A stretch of 64,000 nucleotides of DNA from Bradyrhizobium sp. 4 (lineage in GTDB: Bacteria > Pseudomonadota > Alphaproteobacteria > Rhizobiales > Xanthobacteraceae). The position numbers and the translations under genes were made by a program. Positions 50,693 through 60,183 of the stretch are shown here, one piece after another; the first letter of the stretch is position 1, and each line of letters begins with the position of its first letter. The stretch is taken from the NCBI RefSeq assembly GCF_023100905.1, contig NZ_CP064686.1, positions 7,342,001 through 7,406,000 of the forward strand, written 5' to 3'. Under the pieces are notes generated by a model. The model did not search any database, was not told the DNA's origin, and worked only from the letters and a program-made list of their open reading frames with translations.

Positions 50693-51946
50693 TCAGATCG
50701 CATCCGGGAACTCGCCCATCGCCGCGTCCAGCCGCGCCCTGCGGCGGCGGGCAAAGGATGCCAGCGACAGCACGGCGAGCCCGAGCAGCACCGGCGGGAA
50801 CACCACCATGTTCACCGCGGACCAGCCGTAACTGGCGAGCAATTGGCCGGACGAGAACGAGCCGATCGCCATCATCCCGAACACCAGGAAATCGTTGAAG
50901 GCCTGCACCTTGTTGCGCTCCTGCGGCCGATGCGTCTCCAGCACCAGCGCGGAGGCGCCGATGAAGGAAAAATTCCACCCCACACCGAGCACGACCAGCG
51001 TGGCCCAGAAATGCATCGCGGTGATGCCGGACAGGCCGATGCAGGCTGCGCCAGCCTCCAGCAGCAGGCCGGCGGCAACGACCTTGCGCGCGCCGAAGCG
51101 GGCAATCAGCGCGCCCGTGAAGAAGCTCGGCCCGTACATGGCGACGATGTGCCATTGAATGCCGAAATTTGAATCGGAAACGCTCAAGCCGCACAGCTTC
51201 ATGGCGAGCGGCGCCGAGGTCATCACCAGATTCATCATGGGGTAGGAGATGACGCCGCATAGCGCCGCCGCGATGAAGCGCGGCTGGGTCACGATCTCGA
51301 GCAGCGGCCGCCCGCCGTGAAGATCGGCCGGTGCCGGCTTCGGCATGTCGACCCCGGCGACGATGCCCATCGCGATGAGCGCGACGGCAGCCTGGACCAG
51401 GAAGCTGAAGGCAAACAGATAAGGCTGCCAGACATCCATGGTCCATTGCACGAGCTGCGGACCGAGCACGCCGGCGAACACGCCGCCCGCCATCACCCAG
51501 GACACCGCCTTGGGCCGATAGGCAGCGCTGGCGCCGTCGGCCGCAGCGAAGCGATAGGACTGCGCCACCGCGCCGTAGAGGCCGCCGAGAAAAGTCGCCA
51601 GACAGAACAACGGAAACGAAGCGTGCAGGATCGCGAACGAGCCGAGCAGACCGGTCAGCGCGCCCAGACCTGTGCCGACGATGAAAGCCATTCGGCGGCC
51701 GAAGCGGCGCGAGATCGCGCCGGTCGGCAGCGTGCCGGCGGCGAGGCCGAGCACATACATCGAGATCGGCACGGTCGCGAACGAGACGTCGGGCGCGAGC
51801 GTCGCGCCGACGATCGCGCCGGTGGCGAAGATCACCGCCGAGTTGGCGCCGGTCAGCGCCTGCGCGGCGGCCAGGCGCACCACATTGGCGCGCACGCGGG
51901 TGTCGGCGGCGATCTCATTGGCTGCAGTCACATCCAGCATCGGCAT
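50693..51946 (-). CDS. MFS transporter
   Basis: This 417-residue carrier has 12 predicted helices with the A motif GAISRRFGRRMAFIVG after helix 2 and a second basic loop ARFGARKVVAAG after helix 8. The N-terminus is soluble and the mid-loop carries MPKPAPADLHGGR. It resembles drug or small-metabolite exporters in layout. It is in the same direction as the other MFS gene, 141 bases upstream; the substrate is unknown. Confidence 0.87.
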   Translation of the reverse strand: MPMLDVTAANEIAADTRVRANVVRLAAAQALTGANSAVIFATGAIVGATLAPDVSFATVPISMYVLGLAAGTLPTGAISRRFGRRMAFIVGTGLGALTGLLGSFAILHASFPLFCLATFLGGLYGAVAQSYRFAAADGASAAYRPKAVSWVMAGGVFAGVLGPQLVQWTMDVWQPYLFAFSFLVQAAVALIAMGIVAGVDMPKPAPADLHGGRPLLEIVTQPRFIAAALCGVISYPMMNLVMTSAPLAMKLCGLSVSDSNFGIQWHIVAMYGPSFFTGALIARFGARKVVAAGLLLEAGAACIGLSGITAMHFWATLVVLGVGWNFSFIGASALVLETHRPQERNKVQAFNDFLVFGMMAIGSFSSGQLLASYGWSAVNMVVFPPVLLGLAVLSLASFARRRRARLDAAMGEFPDAI

Positions 51947-52158
51947 TTCCGCCCCAACGGGCTTTCGAGGGGCTTTTAAAGGCTTTCAAGGGCTCGCTTG
52001 ATTCCCGGCACTATGGCGGGGCGCGGGAGGCCGGGCAACCGGCGCAAACGGGCGCAGGCCATGTCTCTGACGCAATCGGGCCGATGATAATGGGCCGCGC
52101 ACTTGACGGTTTGCGCTCGATCAAATCCTATCCGCCGCGACCTTCCGGAGTTTCGTTC

Positions 52159-54228
52159 ATGTCCGTCGACGACAGGCCTACGCTCAGCACTCCCGACGAC
52201 GATCCCTGGCTCTGGCTGGAGGAGATCGAAGGCAAGCAGGCGCTCGATTTCGTCACGCGGCAGAACAGCCTGACGCTCGAGGCGTTCGGCGGAGCGGCCT
52301 TCGCGCGCGACCGTGACATCCTCGCGGCGATCTACGATCGTCCCGACAACATTCCCTATGTCAGCCGGCGCGGCGACGAACTGCACAACCTCTGGAAGGA
52401 CGCCACCAACCCGCGCGGCCTGTGGCGGAAGACTTCGCTCGCGGAGTTTCGCAAACCGCATCCCACGTGGGAGATCATGCTGGATGTCGACCAGCTCGCG
52501 GCAAGCGAAGGCGAGGACTGGCTGCTGAGCGGAATCACCACACAGAAGGGAAGCGCGCGCGCCATTTTGGGCCTGTCGCGCGGTGGCAGCGACGCCGTGA
52601 CCTTGCGGGAATTCGACCTCGACACCAAGAGTTTCGTCGCGGACGGATTTGCGCTGTCGGAAGCCAAGGGCGGCGCCGATTGGCTCGATGCCGACACGCT
52701 GCTGCTGTCGAGCGCCTATGGCGAAGGCATGGCGACGAGCTCGGGATATTCCCGGACGGTTCGGCTGTGGCGACGCGGCCAGCCTATCGATCAGGCGCAG
52801 GTAATCATCGAGACCACGGCCGATCATATGGCGATCTCCGGCATCGTCGACGACACCGCGGCGGCGCCGCGCAGCTGGATCGTCGACCAGATCGACTTCT
52901 TCAATCATGCGCTCTGGCTGCGCGGCGCGGACGGCACGACGACAAAGCTCGATCTGCCGACCGGCATCTGGTTGCAGGCGCATGGCGACTGGTTCGCGAT
53001 GAAGCTGCGCGAAGCCTGGTCGATCGAGGGGAAAACCTATGCCGCCGACACCGTGCTCGGCATGTCGCTCTCGGCCTTCCTCGCCGGCAGCCGCGATTTC
53101 GCAGTCCTGTTCGAGCCGGAATCTCGCCGCGCCCTGCAAGGTCTGTTCTGGACCGGAGGCAGGCTGGTGCTGTCGATCCTCGACGAGCTCCAGCCGCAAT
53201 TCGAGATCTGCACGCCGTCCGCCACGAGCTGGAGCCGCGCGTCACTCGGCGGCCTGCCGCAGATCGGCGTGGTCGACATCTGGCCGCTGGATCGCCATCC
53301 CTCCGAGAGCAATGGCGACCTGCTTGCCAATGTGCAGGATCCGCTGACGCCGCCGTCGCTGCTGCTGATGGAGCGCGGCGTCGCGAGCCCGACCGTGCTG
53401 AAGCAGGCGCCGAAAACATTCAACGCCGACGGCCTCGTGGTGACCCAGCACGAGGCGATCTCGATCGACGGCGAGCGCATCCCTTATGTGCAGACCGGCC
53501 CCAGCGGCGAGACCGGCGATGCACCGGTCTATATGAGCGCCTATGGCGGCTTCGCCCATTCGGTGAAGCCGTATTACAACGCATCGCTCGGCAAGCTGTG
53601 GCTGGAGCGCGGCGGCACGACGGTGCAGGCGAATTTGCGCGGCGGCGGCGAATTCGGCACGCGCTGGCACGATGCCGGCCGGCTCGCCGGCAAGAAACTG
53701 TCGCACGACGATTTCGCAGCCGTTGCCGCCGATCTCGTCCGCCGCGGCGTGACCAAAGCAAAGCGCATCGCTGCGCAGGGTGGATCGAACGGCGGCATCC
53801 TCATCACCAACATGCTGGTGCGCTACCCCGAACGTTTCGGCGCGCTGTTCTGCACCATCCCGCTGATCGACATGCGCCGCTACACGAAGCTGCTCGCCGG
53901 CGCGAGCTGGATCGCGGAATACGGCGATCCCGACAAGCCGGAGGAGTGGGACTGGCTGAAGACCTACTCCGCCTATCACAACGTCAAAGCCGGCCAACCC
54001 TATCCGCCGATCCTGATCGCCACCACGCGGCGCGACGACCGTGTCCATCCCGGGCATGCGCGCAAGATGGCCGCAAAGCTCCAGGCCATGGGCTACGAGG
54101 CCTGGTTCTACGAGCCTGAAGCGGGTGGCCACGGCTACGGCAAGGACAACAAGGAGCGCGCCGGGTTCGAGGTGATTGGCTTTCGGTTCTTGAAGGACAA
54201 GATCGGCTGGAGGGATGGCGAGGGCTAG
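52159..54228 (+). CDS. Prolyl oligopeptidase (S9 family)
   Basis: This 689-residue serine peptidase has an N-terminal beta-propeller (DDPWLWLEEIEGKQALDFVTRQN opening) and a C-terminal alpha/beta hydrolase domain. The triad is S543 in QGGSNGGIL, D626 or D627 in TRRDDRVHP and H658 in GGHGYG. GRLAGKKLSHDDFAAVAADLV is typical of the S9A branch. There is no signal peptide, so it is probably cytosolic and cleaves short proline peptides. The ATG at 52159 follows GGAG; longer starts read into the non-coding leader. It is divergent from the MFS gene. Confidence 0.9.
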   Translation: MSVDDRPTLSTPDDDPWLWLEEIEGKQALDFVTRQNSLTLEAFGGAAFARDRDILAAIYDRPDNIPYVSRRGDELHNLWKDATNPRGLWRKTSLAEFRKPHPTWEIMLDVDQLAASEGEDWLLSGITTQKGSARAILGLSRGGSDAVTLREFDLDTKSFVADGFALSEAKGGADWLDADTLLLSSAYGEGMATSSGYSRTVRLWRRGQPIDQAQVIIETTADHMAISGIVDDTAAAPRSWIVDQIDFFNHALWLRGADGTTTKLDLPTGIWLQAHGDWFAMKLREAWSIEGKTYAADTVLGMSLSAFLAGSRDFAVLFEPESRRALQGLFWTGGRLVLSILDELQPQFEICTPSATSWSRASLGGLPQIGVVDIWPLDRHPSESNGDLLANVQDPLTPPSLLLMERGVASPTVLKQAPKTFNADGLVVTQHEAISIDGERIPYVQTGPSGETGDAPVYMSAYGGFAHSVKPYYNASLGKLWLERGGTTVQANLRGGGEFGTRWHDAGRLAGKKLSHDDFAAVAADLVRRGVTKAKRIAAQGGSNGGILITNMLVRYPERFGALFCTIPLIDMRRYTKLLAGASWIAEYGDPDKPEEWDWLKTYSAYHNVKAGQPYPPILIATTRRDDRVHPGHARKMAAKLQAMGYEAWFYEPEAGGHGYGKDNKERAGFEVIGFRFLKDKIGWRDGEG

Positions 54229-54254
54229 CGTTGCGGCGCTGACGTCTTCGGATC

Positions 54255-54336
54255 GTCATGGTCGAGCTTGACCCGGCCATCCACGCCTTGGCTGGTGCAC
54301 GAAGAACGTGGATGCCCGGGACAAGCCCGGCATGAC
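54255..54336. repeat. Palindromic repeat, family C, copy 2
   Basis: GTCATGGTCGAGCTTGACCCGGCC through CCCGGGACAAGCCCGGCATGAC, with ATCCACG / CGTGGAT inner ends, mirrors copy 1 at 43173. It lies between convergent genes. Confidence 0.8.
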
Positions 54337-54342
54337 GACCTT

Positions 54343-55014
54343 CTATCGCGCGAATACCAAGGTCAGATTATTCGCGGGCATGTCGATCGTATCGACGAGG
54401 CGAAGACCTGCGCCGCGGGCGAGCGCCTCGACGTCGGCGATATCACGCACGCCCCAGTCGGGATTGCCTTCACGCAACGACGTGTCGAACACGGCATTGC
54501 TGAGCGCGATGTGCTTGCCGTCGCGCTTGAAGGGGCCGTAGAGGAACAGCTTGCCGTCGGCCCGCAAATAGCGGCCGGCGCCGGCGAACAGGCCCTCGGC
54601 GACGCTCCATGGCGCGATGTGGATGACATTGGCGCAGAACAATGCGGCAAGACTTGACGGCGCCTGCCCGCTTTTCATCTCCGGGCACCAGTCCGGATCG
54701 GTGAGATCGATCCGCAGCGGCGAGCGGATGTTCTTCAGGCCTGAATGAACGCGCCACGCCTCGATGCTCTTGAGGTGGCGCTGGTTGAGATCGCTGGGCC
54801 ACCAGATCAGGCCGGGCGTGTGCCGGGCGAAGTGGACCACGTGCTGGCCGGTTCCGCTGCCGAGCTCGACCACGTTGCCGGTGCAGCCGGTGAGATGCTT
54901 TTCGAGTGCCGCCCAGAGCGGCTCGTGATTGCGATGAAATGCCGGCGCGTCGAGCCGCCCGTCGGACTCGACCCGACCGCCATCCCTGCCGAATTCGACG
55001 ACATATTCAGCCAA
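54343..55014 (-). CDS. DUF938 SAM-dependent methyltransferase
   Basis: This 223-residue protein is a class I methyltransferase of the DUF938 family: motif I VVELGSGTGQHVVHFAR (about 48-64), then WWPSDLNQRHLKSIEAW (acidic residue for the ribose), and ALFCANVIHIAPWSVAEGLFAGAG. N-terminal RNHEPLW is conserved in the family. The substrate is not established. It is convergent with the prolyl oligopeptidase gene and upstream of, and divergent from, the sox cluster. Confidence 0.85.
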   Translation of the reverse strand: MAEYVVEFGRDGGRVESDGRLDAPAFHRNHEPLWAALEKHLTGCTGNVVELGSGTGQHVVHFARHTPGLIWWPSDLNQRHLKSIEAWRVHSGLKNIRSPLRIDLTDPDWCPEMKSGQAPSSLAALFCANVIHIAPWSVAEGLFAGAGRYLRADGKLFLYGPFKRDGKHIALSNAVFDTSLREGNPDWGVRDIADVEALARGAGLRLVDTIDMPANNLTLVFAR

Positions 55015-55273
55015 GTGAGGTCCCCTTGAAAAAACGAGAACGCGTTGAAAACACGATGAGCGCCCAAACGCTCAGGAAACAGCCGGCCCGCGCCACGACC
55101 CTTAACTCTCGGTCCAAATCGGCTGAACAAATAATCTCATTAGTTGCAATGGGGAAGATATTAACTTCATTTTGTCGCGTGCATAGTCTGGATTGTCAGG
55201 CGGTGCCCTTTGTGCTTTGGAACGCTTCTATTTCGCGATCGAGACCATCGATATAACGCTTTGGAATGACGCC

Positions 55274-55627
55274 TTGACCGCCTTCTCCCGGACGCCCGTT
55301 CTGTTCATCTTGCTGGTCATTGCCGCCCGCCTCGCCAGCCCGGCGTGGGCGCAGTCCGTTGTGGCCGACGGCCAGAAACTCGCTTTCGACCGCGGCAAGG
55401 GCAATTGCCTGACCTGCCATGTCATCAGGGGTGGCGACCTGCCGGGAACGATCGGGCCGGAACTGAAGGACCTCAAGGCCAAGTACCCCGATCGCAACGA
55501 GCTGGCCGCGATCATCTTCGACGAGACCAAACGCAATCCGCAGACCATGATGCCGCCGTTCGGCCGGAACCGGATTTTGACCGAGCAGGAGATCAGCGCG
55601 ATCGTTGATTTCCTGCAGACCCTGTGA
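55274..55627 (+). CDS. soxX: SoxX, c-type cytochrome of thiosulfate oxidation
   Basis: This is the small cytochrome subunit of SoxXA, which joins thiosulfate to the SoxYZ carrier in the periplasm. A signal peptide (PVLFILLVIAARLASPAWAQ) precedes one heme site C45-L-T-C48-H49, and a Met in NPQTMMPPFGRN is the likely distal ligand. FLQTL ends it. I choose the TTG at 55274 because it gives a normal signal length; a TTG at 55193 would add 27 poorly fitting residues, so the true start is uncertain. It heads the cluster soxX-soxY-soxZ-soxA-soxK-soxB. Confidence 0.85.
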   Translation: MTAFSRTPVLFILLVIAARLASPAWAQSVVADGQKLAFDRGKGNCLTCHVIRGGDLPGTIGPELKDLKAKYPDRNELAAIIFDETKRNPQTMMPPFGRNRILTEQEISAIVDFLQTL

Positions 55628-55665
55628 CTTCAGGCACGCCACGAGATTTGGTTGGGAGACCCGAG

Positions 55666-56157
55666 ATGACCATACTCACCGGCCCAAGCGCGACGCGGCG
55701 CCTGATCCTTCAGGGCGCAGCCTCGGTCGCGTTGCTCGGCCTCGGCAATCTGCCGTTCGGCGCCGCGCCTGCGCGCGCCGCGGCCAACGACAAATATCCG
55801 GAAGAGGCCTTCAGGCAGAAGAGCGAGGCGGACGCCATCAAGGCGCTCTACGGCAAAACCGCCGAGCCGTCCGACAAGGTCAAGCTGGACGCCCCTGAGA
55901 TCGCCGAGAACGGCGGCGTGGTGCCGATCTCGGTGACGACGACGCTCGACAAGGTCAGCTCGATCTCGTTCTTCGTGGCCGAAAATCCCAGCGCGCTGGC
56001 CGCGTCCTACAGGATTCCCGAAGGCACGATCCCTGCTGTCGCCAACCGGCTGAAGATGGCCAAGACCACCAACGTGGTCGCGATCGTGGAGGCCGACGGC
56101 AAACTCTACAGCGCGACCAAAGAGGTCAAGGTCACCGTCGGCGGCTGCGGCGGCTAA
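55666..56157 (+). CDS. soxY: SoxY sulfur-carrier subunit
   Basis: This 163-residue protein has a twin-arginine-type signal (ATRRLILQGAASVALLGLG) and ends in the essential GGCGG, with C161 carrying the sulfur intermediate on a flexible arm. The Ig-like domain has DAPEIAENGGVVPISVTTTL. With SoxZ it forms the carrier that passes between SoxXA and SoxB. A GGGAG site precedes the ATG at 55666. It lies 38 bases after soxX. Confidence 0.95.
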   Translation: MTILTGPSATRRLILQGAASVALLGLGNLPFGAAPARAAANDKYPEEAFRQKSEADAIKALYGKTAEPSDKVKLDAPEIAENGGVVPISVTTTLDKVSSISFFVAENPSALAASYRIPEGTIPAVANRLKMAKTTNVVAIVEADGKLYSATKEVKVTVGGCGG

Positions 56158-56172
56158 GCGAGGAAGATCGAG

Positions 56173-56484
56173 ATGGCATCCAGCATTCGCGTTCGCGCCA
56201 CCGCCAACGGCGACATCACCGAGGTGCAGGCGCTGATCCAGCACCCGATGGATACCGGCTTCGTCAAGGACGCCAAGGGCGAGCTGATCCCGGCGCATTA
56301 CATCCAGCAGCTGAAATTCGAATGTAACGGCAAGGACGTCTTCGTTGCCGATTGGGGCACCGCGGTCTCGAAGGACCCCTACGTCAAGTTCAGCTTCAAG
56401 GGGGCCAAGAAGGGCGACGATCTCAAGGTCTCCTGGACCGATAACAAGGGTGCGTCGGACACGACCACCGCGAAGATCTCGTGA
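56173..56484 (+). CDS. soxZ: SoxZ carrier subunit
   Basis: This 103-residue protein has the full SoxZ size and typical sequences: VQALIQHPMDTGF near the N-terminus, PAHYIQQL and KFECNGKDVFVADWG, ending in KVSWTDNKGASDT. It has no signal of its own and is exported with SoxY through the twin-arginine route. Its stop TGA overlaps the soxA ATG by one base. Confidence 0.95.
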   Translation: MASSIRVRATANGDITEVQALIQHPMDTGFVKDAKGELIPAHYIQQLKFECNGKDVFVADWGTAVSKDPYVKFSFKGAKKGDDLKVSWTDNKGASDTTTAKIS

Positions 56485-57347
56485 TGAAGGCCCGCACCTC
56501 CATCCTGCTTGGTTCGTTGAGCGCCGCGCTCGTCGCGTTGGCCCTCACCTCTCCGCGCGTGGTGGCGGCCGACAAGGTCGATCCCGGCGCCGATGCCAAG
56601 GCGTTCCAGAACTTCTTCTTCCAGAAGTTCCCGACCGTGAAGCACGAGGACTTCGTCAACGGTCCTTATTCCATGAACGAGGACATGAAGCGGCAGTGGC
56701 AGGAGAAGGAGGAATTCCCGCCCTACGAGTTCGCGCTCGACGCCGGCAAGGAGATGTTCGCCACCCCGTTCAAGAACGGCAAGACTTATGCCGACTGTTT
56801 TCCGAACGGCGGCATCGGCATCCGCCAGAACTATCCTTATTTCGACGAGAAGGAAGGCAAGGTCGTCACGCTGGAGCTGGCGCTCAACCGCTGCCGCGAG
56901 GCCAATGGCGAGGCGCCCTATTCCTACGTCAAGGACGAGATGGCCTCGCTCACCGCCTACATGGCCTTCACCTCGCGTGGCAAGCCGATGGACATCACGA
57001 TCCCCGACGATCCTCGCGCGCTCGCGGCATTCGAGAACGGCAAGCGCTATTTCTACACCCGCCGCGGCCAGTTGAACTTCTCCTGCGCGAGCTGCCATGT
57101 GCAGAGCCCGGGCGAGCGCATCCGCGCCGAGATCCTGGCGCCGGCGCTCGGCATTCTGAACGCGATGCCGATCTACCGCTCCGAATGGAGCGGCATGGGA
57201 ACGACCAGCCGCCGCTTCGTCACCTGCAACAGCCAGACCCGCGCGGTTCCGCTGGAGCCGCAGGCGGATGAATATCGCGACGTCGAATATTTCCTGTCCT
57301 ACGTCGCCAACGGCCTGCCGATATCGGGACCGGGAGCGCGGCCATGA
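56484..57347 (+). CDS. soxA: SoxA, c-type cytochrome with catalytic cysteine
   Basis: This 287-residue protein has a signal peptide, a heme site C201-A-S-C204-H205, and the catalytic cysteine C248 in RRFVTCNSQTRAV, which forms a ligand to a second side of the heme and carries persulfide. The first heme motif of diheme SoxA is absent; instead C105 (ADCFPNGG) and C137 (LNRCREAN) are placed to form a disulfide, so this is the monoheme form. It pairs with SoxX to attach thiosulfate to SoxY. Its stop overlaps the next gene by four bases. Confidence 0.94.
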   Translation: MKARTSILLGSLSAALVALALTSPRVVAADKVDPGADAKAFQNFFFQKFPTVKHEDFVNGPYSMNEDMKRQWQEKEEFPPYEFALDAGKEMFATPFKNGKTYADCFPNGGIGIRQNYPYFDEKEGKVVTLELALNRCREANGEAPYSYVKDEMASLTAYMAFTSRGKPMDITIPDDPRALAAFENGKRYFYTRRGQLNFSCASCHVQSPGERIRAEILAPALGILNAMPIYRSEWSGMGTTSRRFVTCNSQTRAVPLEPQADEYRDVEYFLSYVANGLPISGPGARP

Positions 57348-57649
57348 AGCGGTCACTTGCTCTCGCCATGCTGCTTGCCCTGAGCCTCGCGCCGGCGGCC
57401 CACGCGGCAAATGAGGCAGACTACAAGACCGCCTATTCCGCCGCCGAAGCTGCCGCGAAGGAGGCTGCCGGCTTGCGCCACCAATGGACCGTGACCGTCT
57501 CGGCGCTGGCCGCCGCGAAGAAGGCGGCCGATGGCGGCGATTTCGACCGCGCCGTGGCTGCAGCCAGGGAGGCCGAGGCGCTGGCGAAGGCGTCGATCTT
57601 CCAGGCGATTTCCGAAAAAGAAGCCTGGAAGGCGATGGAAATCCGCTAG
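57344..57649 (+). CDS. soxK: SoxK (SoxXA-binding protein)
   Basis: This 101-residue exported protein has a signal peptide (RSLALAMLLALSLAPAAHAA) and an alanine-rich helical mature part with LRHQWTVTVSALAAAKKAADGGDFDRAVAAAREAEALA. It matches the small SoxXA-binding proteins that raise SoxXA activity. It overlaps soxA by four bases. Confidence 0.8.
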   Translation: MKRSLALAMLLALSLAPAAHAANEADYKTAYSAAEAAAKEAAGLRHQWTVTVSALAAAKKAADGGDFDRAVAAAREAEALAKASIFQAISEKEAWKAMEIR

Positions 57650-57704
57650 ACTGTTCGCTTGTGCAACAGCCTTGCGGCCATGAGAGGGCGCGGAGAATTT
57701 CTGG

Positions 57705-59456
57705 ATGGCGATCCGCCGCCGCGATTTCCTGAAGAATGCAGGCCTTGCTGCCGCATCGCTCAGCCTGCCACGGCTTGCGCGCGGTGCTGAGGCCGCGAGC
57801 ATTTACGACCTCGAACGGTTCGGCAATGCGCGCATCCTTCACCTCACCGACACGCATGCGCAACTCAATCCGGTCTATTTTCGCGAGCCCAGCGTCAATA
57901 TCGGGATCGGCGAGATGGCCGGACGGCCGCCGCATCTGGTCGGGCGCGCCTTCCTCGACCGTTTCGCCATCAGGCCCGACAGCGCGGACGCCTATGCCTT
58001 CAGCTGCTTCGAGTTCGAGAAGTCCGCAGGCCGCTTCGGCAAGCTCGGCGGCTTCGCCCATCTGAAGACGCTGATCGACCGCTTGCGCGGCGATGTCGGC
58101 GAAAAACACTCCGTGCTCGTTGACGGCGGCGACCTCTGGCAGGGCTCGGGACTCGCCAACATCATGCAGGGCCGCGACATGGTCGAGGCCGCAAACCTGC
58201 TCGGTATCGAGGCGATGACCGGGCATTGGGAATTCACCTACGGCGAGCAGGCGCTGCGCGACAATCTCGCGCGCTTCAAGGGCGAGTTTCTGGCGCAGAA
58301 CGTTTTCCTGACCGAGGAAGCGGCATTCAACGACGCCGCCGCCTTCGACAAGGCGACGGGGCGCGTGTTCAAGCCCTCCGTGATCAAGGAGCTCGGCGGC
58401 CATCGCGTCGCGATCGTCGGCCAGGCCTTCCCTTACGTGCCGATCGCGCATCCCAAACGGTTCACGCCGGACTGGACCTTCGGCATCCGCGAGGAGGAAC
58501 TCCAGAAGCATGTCGACGGCTTGCGCGGCGCCGACAAGGTCGATGCGGTCATCCTGCTGTCGCACAACGGCATGGACGTCGACCTCAAGCTCGCAAGCCG
58601 CGTCACCGGCATCGACGTCATCCTCGGCGGCCATACCCATGATGCGATCCCGCAGCCAATCGCAGTGAAAAATGCGAGCGGGACGACGCTCGTCACCAAT
58701 GCCGGCTCCAACGGAAAATTCCTTGCCGTGCTCGATCTCGCGCTCGACAAGGGCAAGGTCGGCGACGTCAAATATCATCTGCTGCCGGTCTATTCCGAGC
58801 TGTTGAAGCCCGATCCCGCAATGGCGGAACTGATCGGCCGGTTGCGGGCGCCCTTCGTCACCGACTGGTTGGAGAAGATCGCGACGCCCGATCGCCTGCT
58901 GTATCGCCGCGACAATTTCGCCGGCCCAGTCGACGAGCTGATCTGCAGCGCGCTGCGCACCGAGCTCAACGCCGAGATCGCGCTGTCGCCGGGCTTCCGC
59001 TGGGGCGTCACCGGGCTCTCCGGCCAGGCGCTGACGATGGAGGATTTGCTCGCGGAAACCGCGATCAGCTATCCCGAGACCTATGTGCAGGAGATGACCG
59101 GAGCCCAGATCAAGGACGTGCTGGAAGACGTCTGCGACAATCTCTTCAACACCGATCCCTATTACCAGCAGGGCGGCGACATGGTGCGCGCCGGCGGGCT
59201 CAGCTACACCTGCATGCCGACAGCGCCGATCGGCGGCCGCATCTCGGAGCTGAAGCTCAATGGCGGCAAGGCGCTCAGTGCCAGCCACCGTTACAAGGTC
59301 GCGGGCTGGGCCTCGGTCAACAGCCAGCAAGGCGCGCCGGTGTGGGATGTGGTGGCAAAATATCTGCGCTCGGGCCGGATGTTTCAGGAGCGGCTCGGCT
59401 CCGGCGTCACGCTAAAGGGCGTCGAGGGTAATCCGGGCATTGCAGGACAGGGATGA
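57705..59456 (+). CDS. soxB: SoxB thiosulfohydrolase
   Basis: This 583-residue enzyme has a twin-arginine signal (RRRDFLKNAGLAAASLSLP) and the two-domain metallophosphatase/5'-nucleotidase fold with manganese motifs: HLTDTHAQLNP, VDGGDLWQGSG, the SoxB-type GHWEFTYG and GGHTHD. It removes sulfate from the SoxY-bound sulfonate. GGAGA precedes the ATG at 57705. It is 55 bases after soxK and overlaps the next gene by four bases. A 983-codon frame on the opposite strand is a shadow of the GC-rich codons. Confidence 0.95.
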   Translation: MAIRRRDFLKNAGLAAASLSLPRLARGAEAASIYDLERFGNARILHLTDTHAQLNPVYFREPSVNIGIGEMAGRPPHLVGRAFLDRFAIRPDSADAYAFSCFEFEKSAGRFGKLGGFAHLKTLIDRLRGDVGEKHSVLVDGGDLWQGSGLANIMQGRDMVEAANLLGIEAMTGHWEFTYGEQALRDNLARFKGEFLAQNVFLTEEAAFNDAAAFDKATGRVFKPSVIKELGGHRVAIVGQAFPYVPIAHPKRFTPDWTFGIREEELQKHVDGLRGADKVDAVILLSHNGMDVDLKLASRVTGIDVILGGHTHDAIPQPIAVKNASGTTLVTNAGSNGKFLAVLDLALDKGKVGDVKYHLLPVYSELLKPDPAMAELIGRLRAPFVTDWLEKIATPDRLLYRRDNFAGPVDELICSALRTELNAEIALSPGFRWGVTGLSGQALTMEDLLAETAISYPETYVQEMTGAQIKDVLEDVCDNLFNTDPYYQQGGDMVRAGGLSYTCMPTAPIGGRISELKLNGGKALSASHRYKVAGWASVNSQQGAPVWDVVAKYLRSGRMFQERLGSGVTLKGVEGNPGIAGQG

Positions 59457-59911
59457 TGCGGTCGCAAACCCTATCCGCGATGCTGCTGGTGCTGTTCGCC
59501 TGGGCGGCGATGCCGCACGCTTTTGCGCAGCAGGTGCCGCTCCAGGACAAGCCCTTCGCCGAGCACAAGATCGTGCTGCAGCTCTCCGATGGCGATTCCA
59601 GGAAGCAGGCTCTGGTGCTCAGCGTCGCCAACAATTTGCTGAAGGCCTACGACCCCGACAAGGTCGCAATCGAGGTGGTGGCGTTCGGTCCCGGCATCGA
59701 TCTCCTGTTGTCAGGCAGCGAGCGCCGCAAGCAGGTCGAAAGCCTGATCGCGCAAGGCGTACGCTTCGACATCTGCCTCAACACCGTCGACACGATCGAG
59801 CGGGAGACCGGCAAGCGGCCGGAGTTCATCCCCGCCGCCACGCCGGTGCAGGTCGGGGTCGGGCAGATCCTGTTTCTCAGCGAGAACGGGTACACATTGG
59901 TGAGGCCCTGA
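59453..59911 (+). CDS. Exported DsrE-family protein
   Basis: This 152-residue protein has a signal peptide (SAMLLVLFAWAAMPHAFAQ) and a DsrE/DsrF-like fold: KIVLQLSDGDSRKQALVLSVANNLLKAY, VAIEVVAFGPGIDLLL, and FDICLNTV with C124 at a place where DsrE carries its sulfur-accepting cysteine. It overlaps soxB in an ATGA, so it is part of the sox operon. Export with the Sox proteins suggests it handles periplasmic sulfane sulfur, which is inference; cytosolic DsrE proteins act with DsrF and DsrH. Confidence 0.78.
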   Translation: MMRSQTLSAMLLVLFAWAAMPHAFAQQVPLQDKPFAEHKIVLQLSDGDSRKQALVLSVANNLLKAYDPDKVAIEVVAFGPGIDLLLSGSERRKQVESLIAQGVRFDICLNTVDTIERETGKRPEFIPAATPVQVGVGQILFLSENGYTLVRP

Positions 59912-59948
59912 GCCTTTTGTCGGGGCAAGGCGTCGCGGCACAGCCGGT

Positions 59949-60046
59949 GTCATCGCCCGCGAAGGCGGGCGATCCAGTACTCCGAGACGGCGAGGGGTAC
60001 GGAAGGGGCGCGGCGTACTGGATTCCCCGCCTTCGCGGGGAATGAC
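59949..60046. repeat. Palindromic repeat, family B, copy 2
   Basis: About 98 bases from GTCATCGCCCGCGAAGG to CCTTCGCGGGGAATGAC with inner GATCCAGTAC / GTACTGGATT arms. It separates the sox cluster from the persulfide dioxygenase gene. Confidence 0.82.
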
Positions 60047-60183
60047 AGCGGTGGCCAGGTGACACCCACTCGCCCCTCACAGGAATAAAAATCTTCCAAA
60101 TTTTCTTGCTTACACAGTGAATTGCTTCTCTTGTGGGCCCGAAATGTAGTAGAATCTCCGGGTAATTCACGCCGGGCCTTGCC

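Noticed and set aside
55056..55256. A 66-codon frame (start MSAQTLRKQP) upstream of soxX
   Set aside because: Overlaps the likely sox promoter region and the soxX leader, has no recognisable feature and no good ribosome site.
56379..59330. A 983-codon open frame on the minus strand across soxZ, soxA, soxK and soxB
   Set aside because: It is antisense to four clearly recognisable sox genes, has no ribosome site, and its product has the His/Arg/Asp-rich composition typical of antisense frames in GC-rich DNA.
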